Of a stretch of DNA of 13,069 nucleotides, positions 8,078 to 13,069 are shown one piece after another. Positions within the stretch are counted from its first letter, which is position 1. Each line of letters begins with the position of its first letter. The DNA is from Campylobacterales bacterium. Lineage in GTDB: Bacteria > Campylobacterota > Campylobacteria > Campylobacterales > QNZT01. The stretch lies in NCBI GenBank assembly GCA_015489185.1, contig WGAE01000091.1, positions 1 to 13,069 on the forward strand, read 5' to 3'. The notes beneath the pieces are model-generated. The model made no database searches, had not been told where the DNA came from, and saw only the letters and a program-made list of their open reading frames with translations. Both the position numbers and the translations under genes were made by a program.

Positions 8078-8890
8078 ATGGTAAGAGATATCGTAGTCTA
8101 TCCGGACAAACGCATCACGATCAAAGCACCGGATGTCAGAAAATTCGACGAAGCACTCGAGTCGGTCATTCAGGATCTCAAAGATACAATGAAAGCGCAC
8201 AACGTCAAAGCCATGGCGGCGACACAAATCGCCATCCCGATGGCGGTGATCGTCATCGAACAGGAAGACGGCAGTTATCTGGAGATCATCAACCCGCGCA
8301 TCATCGGGAAAAAAGGTTCCGTCGAATCGACCGAAAAGACACTCTACTTTCCCGACACGACCCACACCGTCCAGCGCTACGAAATGATCCGACTGGTCTA
8401 TCAGGATCGCACCGGTGAACAAAAAGCGATGAAAGCAGAAGGCGACCTGGCGATCACACTTCAGCGAAAAATCGACTACCTTTTCGGCGACACCATCGCC
8501 ACACGCATCGGTGCGAACAACCGCAAAGTCCTGGAAAAAGAGCTGGCGGAAAAAGGGATGCAGGGATCGTTCGAAAGCTGTCCGACCGTCTTCATGAAAG
8601 ACTACTTCACCAGTATGATGCAAAAAGTCCTCTTCTTTATGGGACTCACGCTTTTTGCGCCCCTCTTCTCTTTCAAACCCGACACTATCGCCTCTTTCTG
8701 GACTTTCGACAAATATGCCGCCGGAGCGATCGTACTGCTGATCATCGGCTACTTCGCCGTCGGTATCTGGGAGGGGAAAAAATACACTTCATGTACCAGC
8801 TGCCAAATCGGCAACATGATCGGCACCGCCGTCAAATACGCCGCCGTTACCGTTGCCATCACCGTTGCTGCGTATTATCTGTTGCATTGA
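8078..8890 (+). CDS. Catalytically dead, membrane-anchored peptide-deformylase-like protein
   Basis: This 270-residue protein has an N-terminal domain (about 1-145) that follows the peptide deformylase layout. VKAMAATQIAIP at 43-54 corresponds to the GxGLAAxQ motif (Q50 kept, both glycines lost). EKTLYFP at 86-92 corresponds to EGCLSxP, with the metal-binding Cys replaced by T88. LQRKIDYLFG at 128-137 corresponds to LQHExDHLxG, with both metal histidines replaced by R130 and Y134 and the catalytic Glu by K131. No deformylase activity is therefore expected. The C-terminal part adds three hydrophobic helices at about 182-199, 213-232 and 248-269, with a C239xxC242 motif between the last two. 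AAGGGG at 8064-8069 is the ribosome site. It is a standalone gene behind the palindrome. Function is unknown; binding of N-termini or another ligand at the membrane is only a guess. Confidence 0.75.
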   Translation: MVRDIVVYPDKRITIKAPDVRKFDEALESVIQDLKDTMKAHNVKAMAATQIAIPMAVIVIEQEDGSYLEIINPRIIGKKGSVESTEKTLYFPDTTHTVQRYEMIRLVYQDRTGEQKAMKAEGDLAITLQRKIDYLFGDTIATRIGANNRKVLEKELAEKGMQGSFESCPTVFMKDYFTSMMQKVLFFMGLTLFAPLFSFKPDTIASFWTFDKYAAGAIVLLIIGYFAVGIWEGKKYTSCTSCQIGNMIGTAVKYAAVTVAITVAAYYLLH

Positions 8891-8919
8891 TTGAAAATTG
8901 ATCGTTCATGTAGATTTCA

Positions 8920-9918
8920 ATGTGGTTCGAGAAACTGACCGGTTTTCATGAAGAGTCTCCACAGCAGGTACGGCAATATTTGTCTGTTGACGGGGAGGTA
9001 TTGAAGTCCGGTGTCAACGGGAAGGCATACCGGTACGGCAGGCTTGAAACACCGACGCTGGCGGAACTCAGAGAGCGTGTTCATAGTGTAGATAATGTGT
9101 CGGGGAGATTATCACTTCATGAAGTCGTCGCCGATGTACAGCAACTGCATATCGACAAATCCAACGCCGGTGCGCTGTTTCAGGTTGCTTCGCAATTCAA
9201 TCTTCTGGAAATGGTCTCTCCCGATGTCACGCCTGAAGAGGGTGTTGACAGATATGCCAACGATCACACCCAGGGTCCCGCCTGTGCCATTGCGGCGGGA
9301 GCGGGAACGATTTACAGAAACTATTTTGTCCCGTGCAACGGTCAAATCGGGCAAAGTACCGACAATCAAATAGATTGCCTCGCCGATATCGGTACCGCGT
9401 TACAAAATGAGAATCATCGTCTCTGGCAGATGCGTAACGGTTATGTGCTGGCTTCGAAAAAGGGGCTTCTTGAAATCGACGACAGATTACAATCCGCTTC
9501 CGAATCAGAACGTGATACGCTGAGAAAATTGTTGCGTATCGGCATACAGTGGGATACCGAAGTCACCCTTGAAAATGCAGGGCATTTGGTCACACAAGCG
9601 TATTGTGCCGCACTTCCGGTCGCCTATTCGAAATATCCGTCAAAACTCTGGGAAAGATTTGCCCGGCTGATCCTGGAGGCGGCGTATGAAGCGACCCTCT
9701 GTGCGGGGATATGGAACGCGCACAAAGGAAAGAGCAATAAAATCTACCTCACACTCCTTGGCGGCGGTGTTTTCGGCAATGAACCGGAGTGGATCACCGA
9801 AGCGATCTATCGTGCTTTACAACGCTACAAAACAAGAGATCTGGAGGTTTTTATCGTCAGTTACAGCCGTTCCAATCCACATGTACAAAAACTGATTGAG
9901 GCGTTCAAAAATGTGTGA
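8920..9918 (+). CDS. Macro-domain-like protein (putative ADP-ribose-related)
   Basis: This 332-residue soluble protein has the order expected of a divergent macro-like fold. ADVQQLHIDKSNAGALFQVA at about 71-90 combines a strand with an NAGA loop. HTQGPACAIAAGAGTIYRNY follows at about 116-135, then GQIGQSTDNQID. LRIGIQWDTEV is at about 205-215. Near the end YLTLLGGGVFGN at 276-287 resembles the phosphate-binding loop of macro domains, and a final strand IVSYS (312-316) closes the fold. I recall similar uncharacterised proteins in scattered bacteria and eukaryotes. ADP-ribose or NAD-derivative binding or hydrolysis is inferred. The start is fixed by an in-frame TAG at 8911; there is no recognisable ribosome site before the ATG, which is unusual here. 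It overlaps the next gene by eight bases. The sporadic type suggests horizontal gain, which I cannot test. Confidence 0.65.
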   Translation: MWFEKLTGFHEESPQQVRQYLSVDGEVLKSGVNGKAYRYGRLETPTLAELRERVHSVDNVSGRLSLHEVVADVQQLHIDKSNAGALFQVASQFNLLEMVSPDVTPEEGVDRYANDHTQGPACAIAAGAGTIYRNYFVPCNGQIGQSTDNQIDCLADIGTALQNENHRLWQMRNGYVLASKKGLLEIDDRLQSASESERDTLRKLLRIGIQWDTEVTLENAGHLVTQAYCAALPVAYSKYPSKLWERFARLILEAAYEATLCAGIWNAHKGKSNKIYLTLLGGGVFGNEPEWITEAIYRALQRYKTRDLEVFIVSYSRSNPHVQKLIEAFKNV

Positions 9919-10348
9919 AGAGCATACAACAATCATCGATGAAAAGAATGCACCCGCCAGACTCAATGCCCTCACCCCCGAAAAATGGCAACCGCTTTTT
10001 ACATTGATTCCGGAAATTGAAAAAAGTTCCACCTTTGAGGAGTGTACAGATAAAGCGTGTTATCCGGCACCGATCGTCCAGCAATTTCTGGAAACAGTCT
10101 ACAGCATTCCGATCATCATCGCGTTTGACTGGGTACACTGGGATGAAGGACGACAAATAGCACGTAACCCGGATTTTGACTACGATACGCTCGATCTTGT
10201 GACCAAATGCAAACTGATCACCGCCATTGTCAGAAGCGACAGATTCAGCGAAGGCGCATTGGTCGCGGCTTTCGAATCCGGGCTGATACTAAAAATACTC
10301 AAATCGATCGAAAAAGAAGTTACAGCCCAAAACCATACTTCTACCTGA
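9911..10348 (+). CDS. DUF6508-like protein
   Basis: This 145-residue protein has no membrane helix or signal. The centre has FDWVHWDEGRQI at 72-83 and the C-terminal half KLITAIVRSDRFSEGALVAA at 101-120, followed by FESGLILKILKSI. The Trp-rich W..W segment and the LITA..R.DRFSEG block match what I remember of DUF6508, a bacterial family of unknown function. I chose the ATG at 9911, with GAGG at 9898-9901 as ribosome site; a TTG at 9896 would add five residues. The start lies inside the end of the macro-like gene (ATGTGTGA overlap), so the two are very likely translated together and may act together. Function is unknown. Confidence 0.7.
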   Translation: MCEEHTTIIDEKNAPARLNALTPEKWQPLFTLIPEIEKSSTFEECTDKACYPAPIVQQFLETVYSIPIIIAFDWVHWDEGRQIARNPDFDYDTLDLVTKCKLITAIVRSDRFSEGALVAAFESGLILKILKSIEKEVTAQNHTST

Positions 10349-10389
10349 CAGTGTCACCCAGCAAACAGACGCCGATCCTCTTTTTGCTC

Positions 10390-10395
10390 TATAAT
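10390..10395 (+). promoter_or_regulatory. Putative -10 element for the stress-protein gene
   Basis: TATAAT preceded by TTTTTGCTC, 36 bases before the ATG at 10432. There is no -35 match at the usual distance, but the T-rich upstream run fits the Campylobacterota style. It places the transcript start near 10402. Confidence 0.5.
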
Positions 10396-10418
10396 AATCC
10401 AAAACGAAGTTCTTCGAT

Positions 10419-10424
10419 AAGGAG
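10419..10424 (+). promoter_or_regulatory. Strong ribosome binding site for the stress-protein gene
   Basis: AAGGAG, about seven bases before the ATG at 10432, decides that start over the open frame that continues upstream through the DUF6508-like gene. A short CGAA/TTCG hairpin (10405-10416) lies just before it, near the predicted 5' end of the transcript. Confidence 0.75.
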
Positions 10425-10431
10425 AAACGAT

Positions 10432-10950
10432 ATGAAAAAGAGTACATTGATGGCGGTTTTCGATCGTCATGAAGATGCGGCGCTTGCCGTCGAAAAACTC
10501 ATTCATGAAGGGATCGATAAAGAGTATATTACCCTGCTGGGCAGAGGCGATCTTGAGGAATATGACAAGTTCGAATTTAACAAAGAGAACGAAGATGCCC
10601 TTTACTGGGGGAAAGTGGGAGCTTTCTGGGGTGGTCTTGCCGGATTTTTCATCGGCGGGCTTGCCGTTTTTTTGACGGGACGCGGACCGCTTTTTGCACT
10701 CGAACCGCTCATCGGCGCAATCAGCGGACTCGGTGCGGGAGCGATTCTCATCGGGTTGCTGGCGATGATGTTTGCCTGGTATTTCGAACTGGGTATTTCA
10801 AAAGCAATGGCAAAACATTACCGGGATCTGCTCGAATCGGGGAAAAACCTGCTGATCGTACAGGGAGAAATGGATGAGCTCAAAAAGGCAAGAAAACTTC
10901 TCAAAAACACCGGCGAAGGAGAGATGACCCTGCACCGAAAATCATTGTGA
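10432..10950 (+). CDS. YflT-like/DUF1269-like membrane stress protein
   Basis: This 172-residue protein starts with MAVFDRHEDAALAVEKLIHEG, followed by a strand ITLLGRGD. This is the ferredoxin-like beginning of general stress protein 17M/YflT-type domains, in which a residue pair is remembered as acting on sequential helices. Two glycine-rich hydrophobic segments follow at about 63-82 (GAFWGGLAGFFIGGLAVFL) and 91-115. A C-terminal half with KHYRDLLESGKNLLIVQG echoes the N-terminal unit. Such proteins are usually uncharacterised and stress-induced; the stress link here is by family only. It has its own leader and strong ribosome site, so it is probably expressed separately from the DUF6508-like gene. 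Its last nine bases overlap the end of the converging aminotransferase gene. Confidence 0.7.
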   Translation: MKKSTLMAVFDRHEDAALAVEKLIHEGIDKEYITLLGRGDLEEYDKFEFNKENEDALYWGKVGAFWGGLAGFFIGGLAVFLTGRGPLFALEPLIGAISGLGAGAILIGLLAMMFAWYFELGISKAMAKHYRDLLESGKNLLIVQGEMDELKKARKLLKNTGEGEMTLHRKSL

Positions 10951-12057
10951 TCGAAGGTAAGCTTTCAGTCTTTCTATTCCCTCCCGCATATGCGGTATCT
11001 CCCGGGTGTATGCGAAACGCAGTTTTGTTGCAGTGTCGTTCTCTCCAAAGTCGATCCCCGGAGTGGCGGCGATATGGAGTTTGTGTAACAGTTTATGACT
11101 GAACGCAAACGCATCATCGCTGTATTGACGTACATCACACCAGAGGTAAAAGGCACCTTCGGGTGCGGCATCGATAGTAAAGAGTGTTTTTAAGGCATGA
11201 TAGAGGTAATCCCGTCTGCTTCGATACGTTTCCCGGACAAAGTCCAAATAGTCATAATCAAACGCTTCAATCGCCGCATACTGGCTGAGTGTCGGCGCAC
11301 TAAGATAGAGATTTTGCGCAATCGCCTCCGCAGGTTTGATCAGATGTTCAGGAAGAATCATCCAGCCGAGTCTGAAACCCGGCATACAAAAGTACTTTGA
11401 AAAGCCGTTGATGACGATGGCGTTTTGACTGAAATTGAGCGCACTTTTAGGTTGTCGGTCGTAAACCAGACCGTGATAAAGTTCGTCGGAAATAAAAGCG
11501 ATATTTTCACTTTCGCAGTAATTTATCAAGTTTTGCAGTGCTGCGTCACCGTAGATCGTACCGGTCGGGTTGGCAGGGCTGGAAATATGCAGGGCGTCGA
11601 TCTTCGCACCGCGCAAATGGTCGGGAGTCAGCCGATAATTCTCTTCCGGACCGATCTTAAAAGCTTGCACCTTCGCATCGACCATCACTCCGAAGTTTCG
11701 ATAGCAAGGGTAAGAGGGATCACTGATCGCCAGTGTATCGCCGCTCTCAAGCGTCAGCAGATAGGCAATCAAAAAAGCATTGCTCGTACCCGGCGTCACC
11801 AAAATACGATCCGGTTCTACCGAAATACCGTACTCCCGTTCGTAATGTGCCGCAATCTTTTGGCGAAGCGGTAAAATCCCCAGCGCTTCCGTATAGCCAA
11901 AATGCGCGGATTCAACCGCCTGCAAAAGCGCCTCTTTCACCCCGGGAGGCGGCGGAAGATCGGGTTGTCCCACTTCAAAATGGATCGTATCATGAAACTT
12001 TTGCGCCTCACGCACCAGATCCATCACTTTGAAGGAACGAATATTTTTATAACGCAC
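10942..12057 (-). CDS. Class I/II PLP-dependent aminotransferase
   Basis: This 371-residue fold-type I aminotransferase shows the expected residues in order. VTPGTSNAF at 87-95 forms the PLP phosphate loop, and Y119 lies near the ring in DPSYPCYRN. SSPANPTG at 159-166 has the conserved N163, and ISDELYHGLVY contains D191 and Y194. NGFSKYFCMPGFRLGW at 217-232 has the Schiff-base lysine K221 and R229. R347 in LRFAYTR would bind the substrate carboxylate. The length is slightly short for aspartate aminotransferases but normal for this subgroup. Substrate specificity cannot be read from sequence. The start is GTG at 12057, with AGAAAGGA (12063-12070 on the plus strand, reverse complement) five bases away. 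It lies 28 bases after the pseudouridine synthase stop, so the two are likely one operon. Confidence 0.9.
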   Translation of the reverse strand: MRYKNIRSFKVMDLVREAQKFHDTIHFEVGQPDLPPPPGVKEALLQAVESAHFGYTEALGILPLRQKIAAHYEREYGISVEPDRILVTPGTSNAFLIAYLLTLESGDTLAISDPSYPCYRNFGVMVDAKVQAFKIGPEENYRLTPDHLRGAKIDALHISSPANPTGTIYGDAALQNLINYCESENIAFISDELYHGLVYDRQPKSALNFSQNAIVINGFSKYFCMPGFRLGWMILPEHLIKPAEAIAQNLYLSAPTLSQYAAIEAFDYDYLDFVRETYRSRRDYLYHALKTLFTIDAAPEGAFYLWCDVRQYSDDAFAFSHKLLHKLHIAATPGIDFGENDTATKLRFAYTREIPHMREGIERLKAYLRSQ

Positions 12058-12062
12058 GCTGA

Positions 12063-12070
12063 TCCTTTCT
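12063..12070 (-). promoter_or_regulatory. Ribosome binding site supporting the aminotransferase GTG start
   Basis: Read on the minus strand, AGAAAGGA precedes the GTG at 12057 by five bases. No ATG lies nearby in frame, so this supports the GTG start. Confidence 0.65.
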
Positions 12071-12085
12071 GAACATACACGCTAT

Positions 12086-12811
12086 TTAGTTGATCCAAAA
12101 ATCTTTCGGTGTGTCGGCGGTGAAATCGTACCCCAGCAGATTGATATGATAGGCGTGCAGCAGCATCCGTTTGTGTTCCCTGCCGCCATATTTTTTGTCT
12201 CCGATAATCGGAAAACCGGCATATCTGAGGTGTGCGCGAATCTGATGGGTACGTCCTGTCTGAATCGTCACTTTGAGTTTGGTGCGTTTGCCGTGTACTT
12301 CGAGCGGTTCGATGATCGTCCGCGCCTCTTTACCCTTTTTCGAGACCTTGCTCAATGCACTCCCCCCGCGCCTGATCGTCAAAAGCGGTGCGTCAATACG
12401 CATCTCCTCCGCAACGACTCCCTCCACCCAGGCGACATAGGTCTTTCGGACTTCATGACGACGAAACGCTTCGATCGCCTTTTCCTGAAACGCCTCATCC
12501 TTGACCAAAATCAGCAAACCGCTCGTTTCTCTGTCAAGTCTGTGCAAGAGCGGCACACCCTCTTTGGCGGCGATCTCTTCACTGGTCACAAATGCCGGCT
12601 TATCAACCACAAGAATCTTCTGATCTTCGAAGATCGTTTTGATACGCAGCGGCTTTTCGACACGAAATTTTGTTTTTGCAGGCATCAGCGCCCGCGCCAT
12701 CACCACCTTACGCCCGCCGCTGTAGACTAAACCTCTGTCGATCAAATCTTTTGCCGCACGGTTGGTAATCCCCTCCTGCATAGCCAGTAACTTATACGCT
12801 TTCTCCTGCAT
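12086..12811 (-). CDS. RluA-family pseudouridine synthase with S4 domain
   Basis: This 241-residue RNA-modifying enzyme has an N-terminal S4 RNA-binding segment (about 4-53; LLAMQEGITNRAAKDLIDRG then YSGGRKV). The RluA catalytic domain follows. LLHRLDRETSGLLIL around 88-102 carries the catalytic aspartate D93, KTYVAWVEG follows, and GRTHQIRAHLRYAGFPIIGD at about 186-205 is the conserved uridine-pocket region. The ATG at 12811 is preceded by AAGGAA at the proper distance. The frame continues open upstream to 12898, but that part lies in the inverted-repeat element and has no ribosome site, so it is taken as non-coding. The RNA target (23S rRNA or tRNA) cannot be told. It is the first gene of the minus-strand pair with the aminotransferase. 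Confidence 0.9.
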   Translation of the reverse strand: MQEKAYKLLAMQEGITNRAAKDLIDRGLVYSGGRKVVMARALMPAKTKFRVEKPLRIKTIFEDQKILVVDKPAFVTSEEIAAKEGVPLLHRLDRETSGLLILVKDEAFQEKAIEAFRRHEVRKTYVAWVEGVVAEEMRIDAPLLTIRRGGSALSKVSKKGKEARTIIEPLEVHGKRTKLKVTIQTGRTHQIRAHLRYAGFPIIGDKKYGGREHKRMLLHAYHINLLGYDFTADTPKDFWIN

Positions 12812-12912
12812 CTGTTTCCTTATTGCGTTTTTTCTTGAGTCCTCTGAAAAGCTGTTTATTTCACTCAAGCGAGTTACCATTTGTCGCTTCGCGAACACAT
12901 CAAAACCGAACT

Positions 12913-12960
12913 AAAAAGTGCAAACGCAAGCGCCCCTTCGGGGTTGGGTGCACTTTTTTT
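12913..12960. terminator. Bidirectional rho-independent-type terminator
   Basis: AAAAAGTGCA (12913-12922) pairs perfectly with TGCACTTTTT (12949-12958), and the run of T continues to 12960. The loop holds a further CCCC-TTCG-GGG tetraloop hairpin (12933-12943). Because the outer stem is A/T at its base on both sides, each strand yields a hairpin followed by a U run. The likely client is a minus-strand gene ending near 13034, since no plus-strand gene reads into it within the window. Confidence 0.65.
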
Positions 12961-12971
12961 GCCTTCGGCAA
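12959..12971. repeat. Small perfect hairpin
   Basis: TTGCC, loop TTC, GGCAA: a five-base perfect stem directly next to the terminator, inside the loop of the larger inverted repeat. It may be an alternative pairing partner, or simply part of the element. Confidence 0.5.
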
Positions 12972-13033
12972 TCGTTCGGTTTTGATGTTCAAATGATAAA
13001 GCTTTCGTTCAACAAACAGCTTCTCAGAGAACG

Positions 13034-13069
13034 CTATTCTATTGTTTCAAGAAACGCTTTGATCTTTTC
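13034..13069 (-). CDS. Possible C-terminus of an upstream minus-strand gene
   Basis: Read on the minus strand from the right edge, one frame gives EKIKAFLETIE followed by TAG at 13034-13036. The charged helical look and the terminator just downstream fit the end of a real gene, but eleven codons cannot prove coding. No family can be named. If real, the inverted-repeat element begins one base after its stop codon. Confidence 0.3.
   Translation of the reverse strand, partial: EKIKAFLETIE

Larger units (their letters stand above)
12839..13032. repeat. Nested imperfect inverted repeat, about 190 bp
   Basis: The left arm 12839-12911 and the right arm 12974-13032 are homologous in inverted orientation. 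The inner 15 bp are perfect (12897-12911 with 12974-12988). The outer 19 bp match at 17 positions (12839-12857 with 13014-13032). Between these, a CATTTG-containing block also matches; the left arm has about 12 extra bases. The loop carries the terminator-like hairpin and a second small hairpin. It fills most of the space between the pseudouridine synthase start and a possible minus-strand stop at 13034. It could be a miniature inverted-repeat element, a structured RNA leader, or an inverted duplication. Confidence 0.7.

Noticed and set aside
8078..8512. Annotation as a working peptide deformylase
   Set aside because: The Cys, both His ligands and the catalytic Glu are all replaced, so activity is not supported despite the fold resemblance.
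10207..10431. An upstream extension of the stress-protein frame
   Set aside because: It reads through the DUF6508-like gene in another frame; the AAGGAG before 10432 and the family N-terminus MAVFD set the start.
12812..12898. A 29-residue N-terminal extension of the pseudouridine synthase
   Set aside because: It lies mostly in the inverted-repeat element and has no ribosome site, while the ATG at 12811 has AAGGAA at proper spacing just before the S4 domain.
12839..13032. An integron attC site or a CRISPR repeat
   Set aside because: The ends lack the RYYYAAC/GTTRRRY core sites, there is no integrase, and there are only two inverted copies rather than regularly spaced direct repeats.

Overview
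The window looks like ordinary chromosome from a free-living member of the Campylobacterota (the former Epsilonproteobacteria; a Sulfurimonas/Sulfurovum/Hydrogenimonas-like lineage is my guess). GC content is moderate, near one half as judged by eye. The strongest clue is gene order: cvpA, fur, lysS, glyA, a DUF1882-type protein, a membrane SPOR protein and aroE, all on the plus strand. As I remember it, the Campylobacter jejuni fur region has the same order and Helicobacter pylori has a shorter version. Here a trpE-type gene sits between the SPOR gene and aroE.

Positions 2-7406 (+) form a tightly packed run with gaps of 1 to 45 bases or overlaps, likely one long transcript. It links iron regulation (Fur), translation (LysS), one-carbon and glycine metabolism (GlyA), envelope/division (CvpA, SPOR) and the chorismate/tryptophan branch (AroE, TrpE). 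Its last gene, aroE, overlaps tail to tail with recR (7403-7975, -), a recombinational repair gene.

Positions 7976-10348 are the accessory-looking part. A short AT-rich divergent intergenic region carries a perfect 19-bp palindrome with a TATAAT on each strand. To its right lies a peptide-deformylase-like protein (8078-8890) that has lost all metal ligands and the catalytic Glu and has gained three membrane helices. Next come a macro-domain-like protein (8920-9918) and an overlapping DUF6508-like protein (9911-10348), which look like a two-gene unit.

Positions 10349-12811 hold a membrane stress-protein-like gene (10432-10950, +) with a clear leader and strong ribosome binding site. Two minus-strand genes converge on it: a class I/II aminotransferase (10942-12057) and an RluA-family pseudouridine synthase with an S4 domain (12086-12811).

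The right edge (12839-13032) is a nested inverted repeat of about 190 bp. Two homologous outer arms enclose a bidirectional terminator-like hairpin and a second small hairpin. It lies between the pseudouridine synthase and what may be the last codons of another minus-strand gene. The best candidates for something undescribed are the dead membrane deformylase with its palindrome, the macro/DUF6508 pair, the nested inverted repeat, and a possible primase-like motif in the DUF1882 protein.
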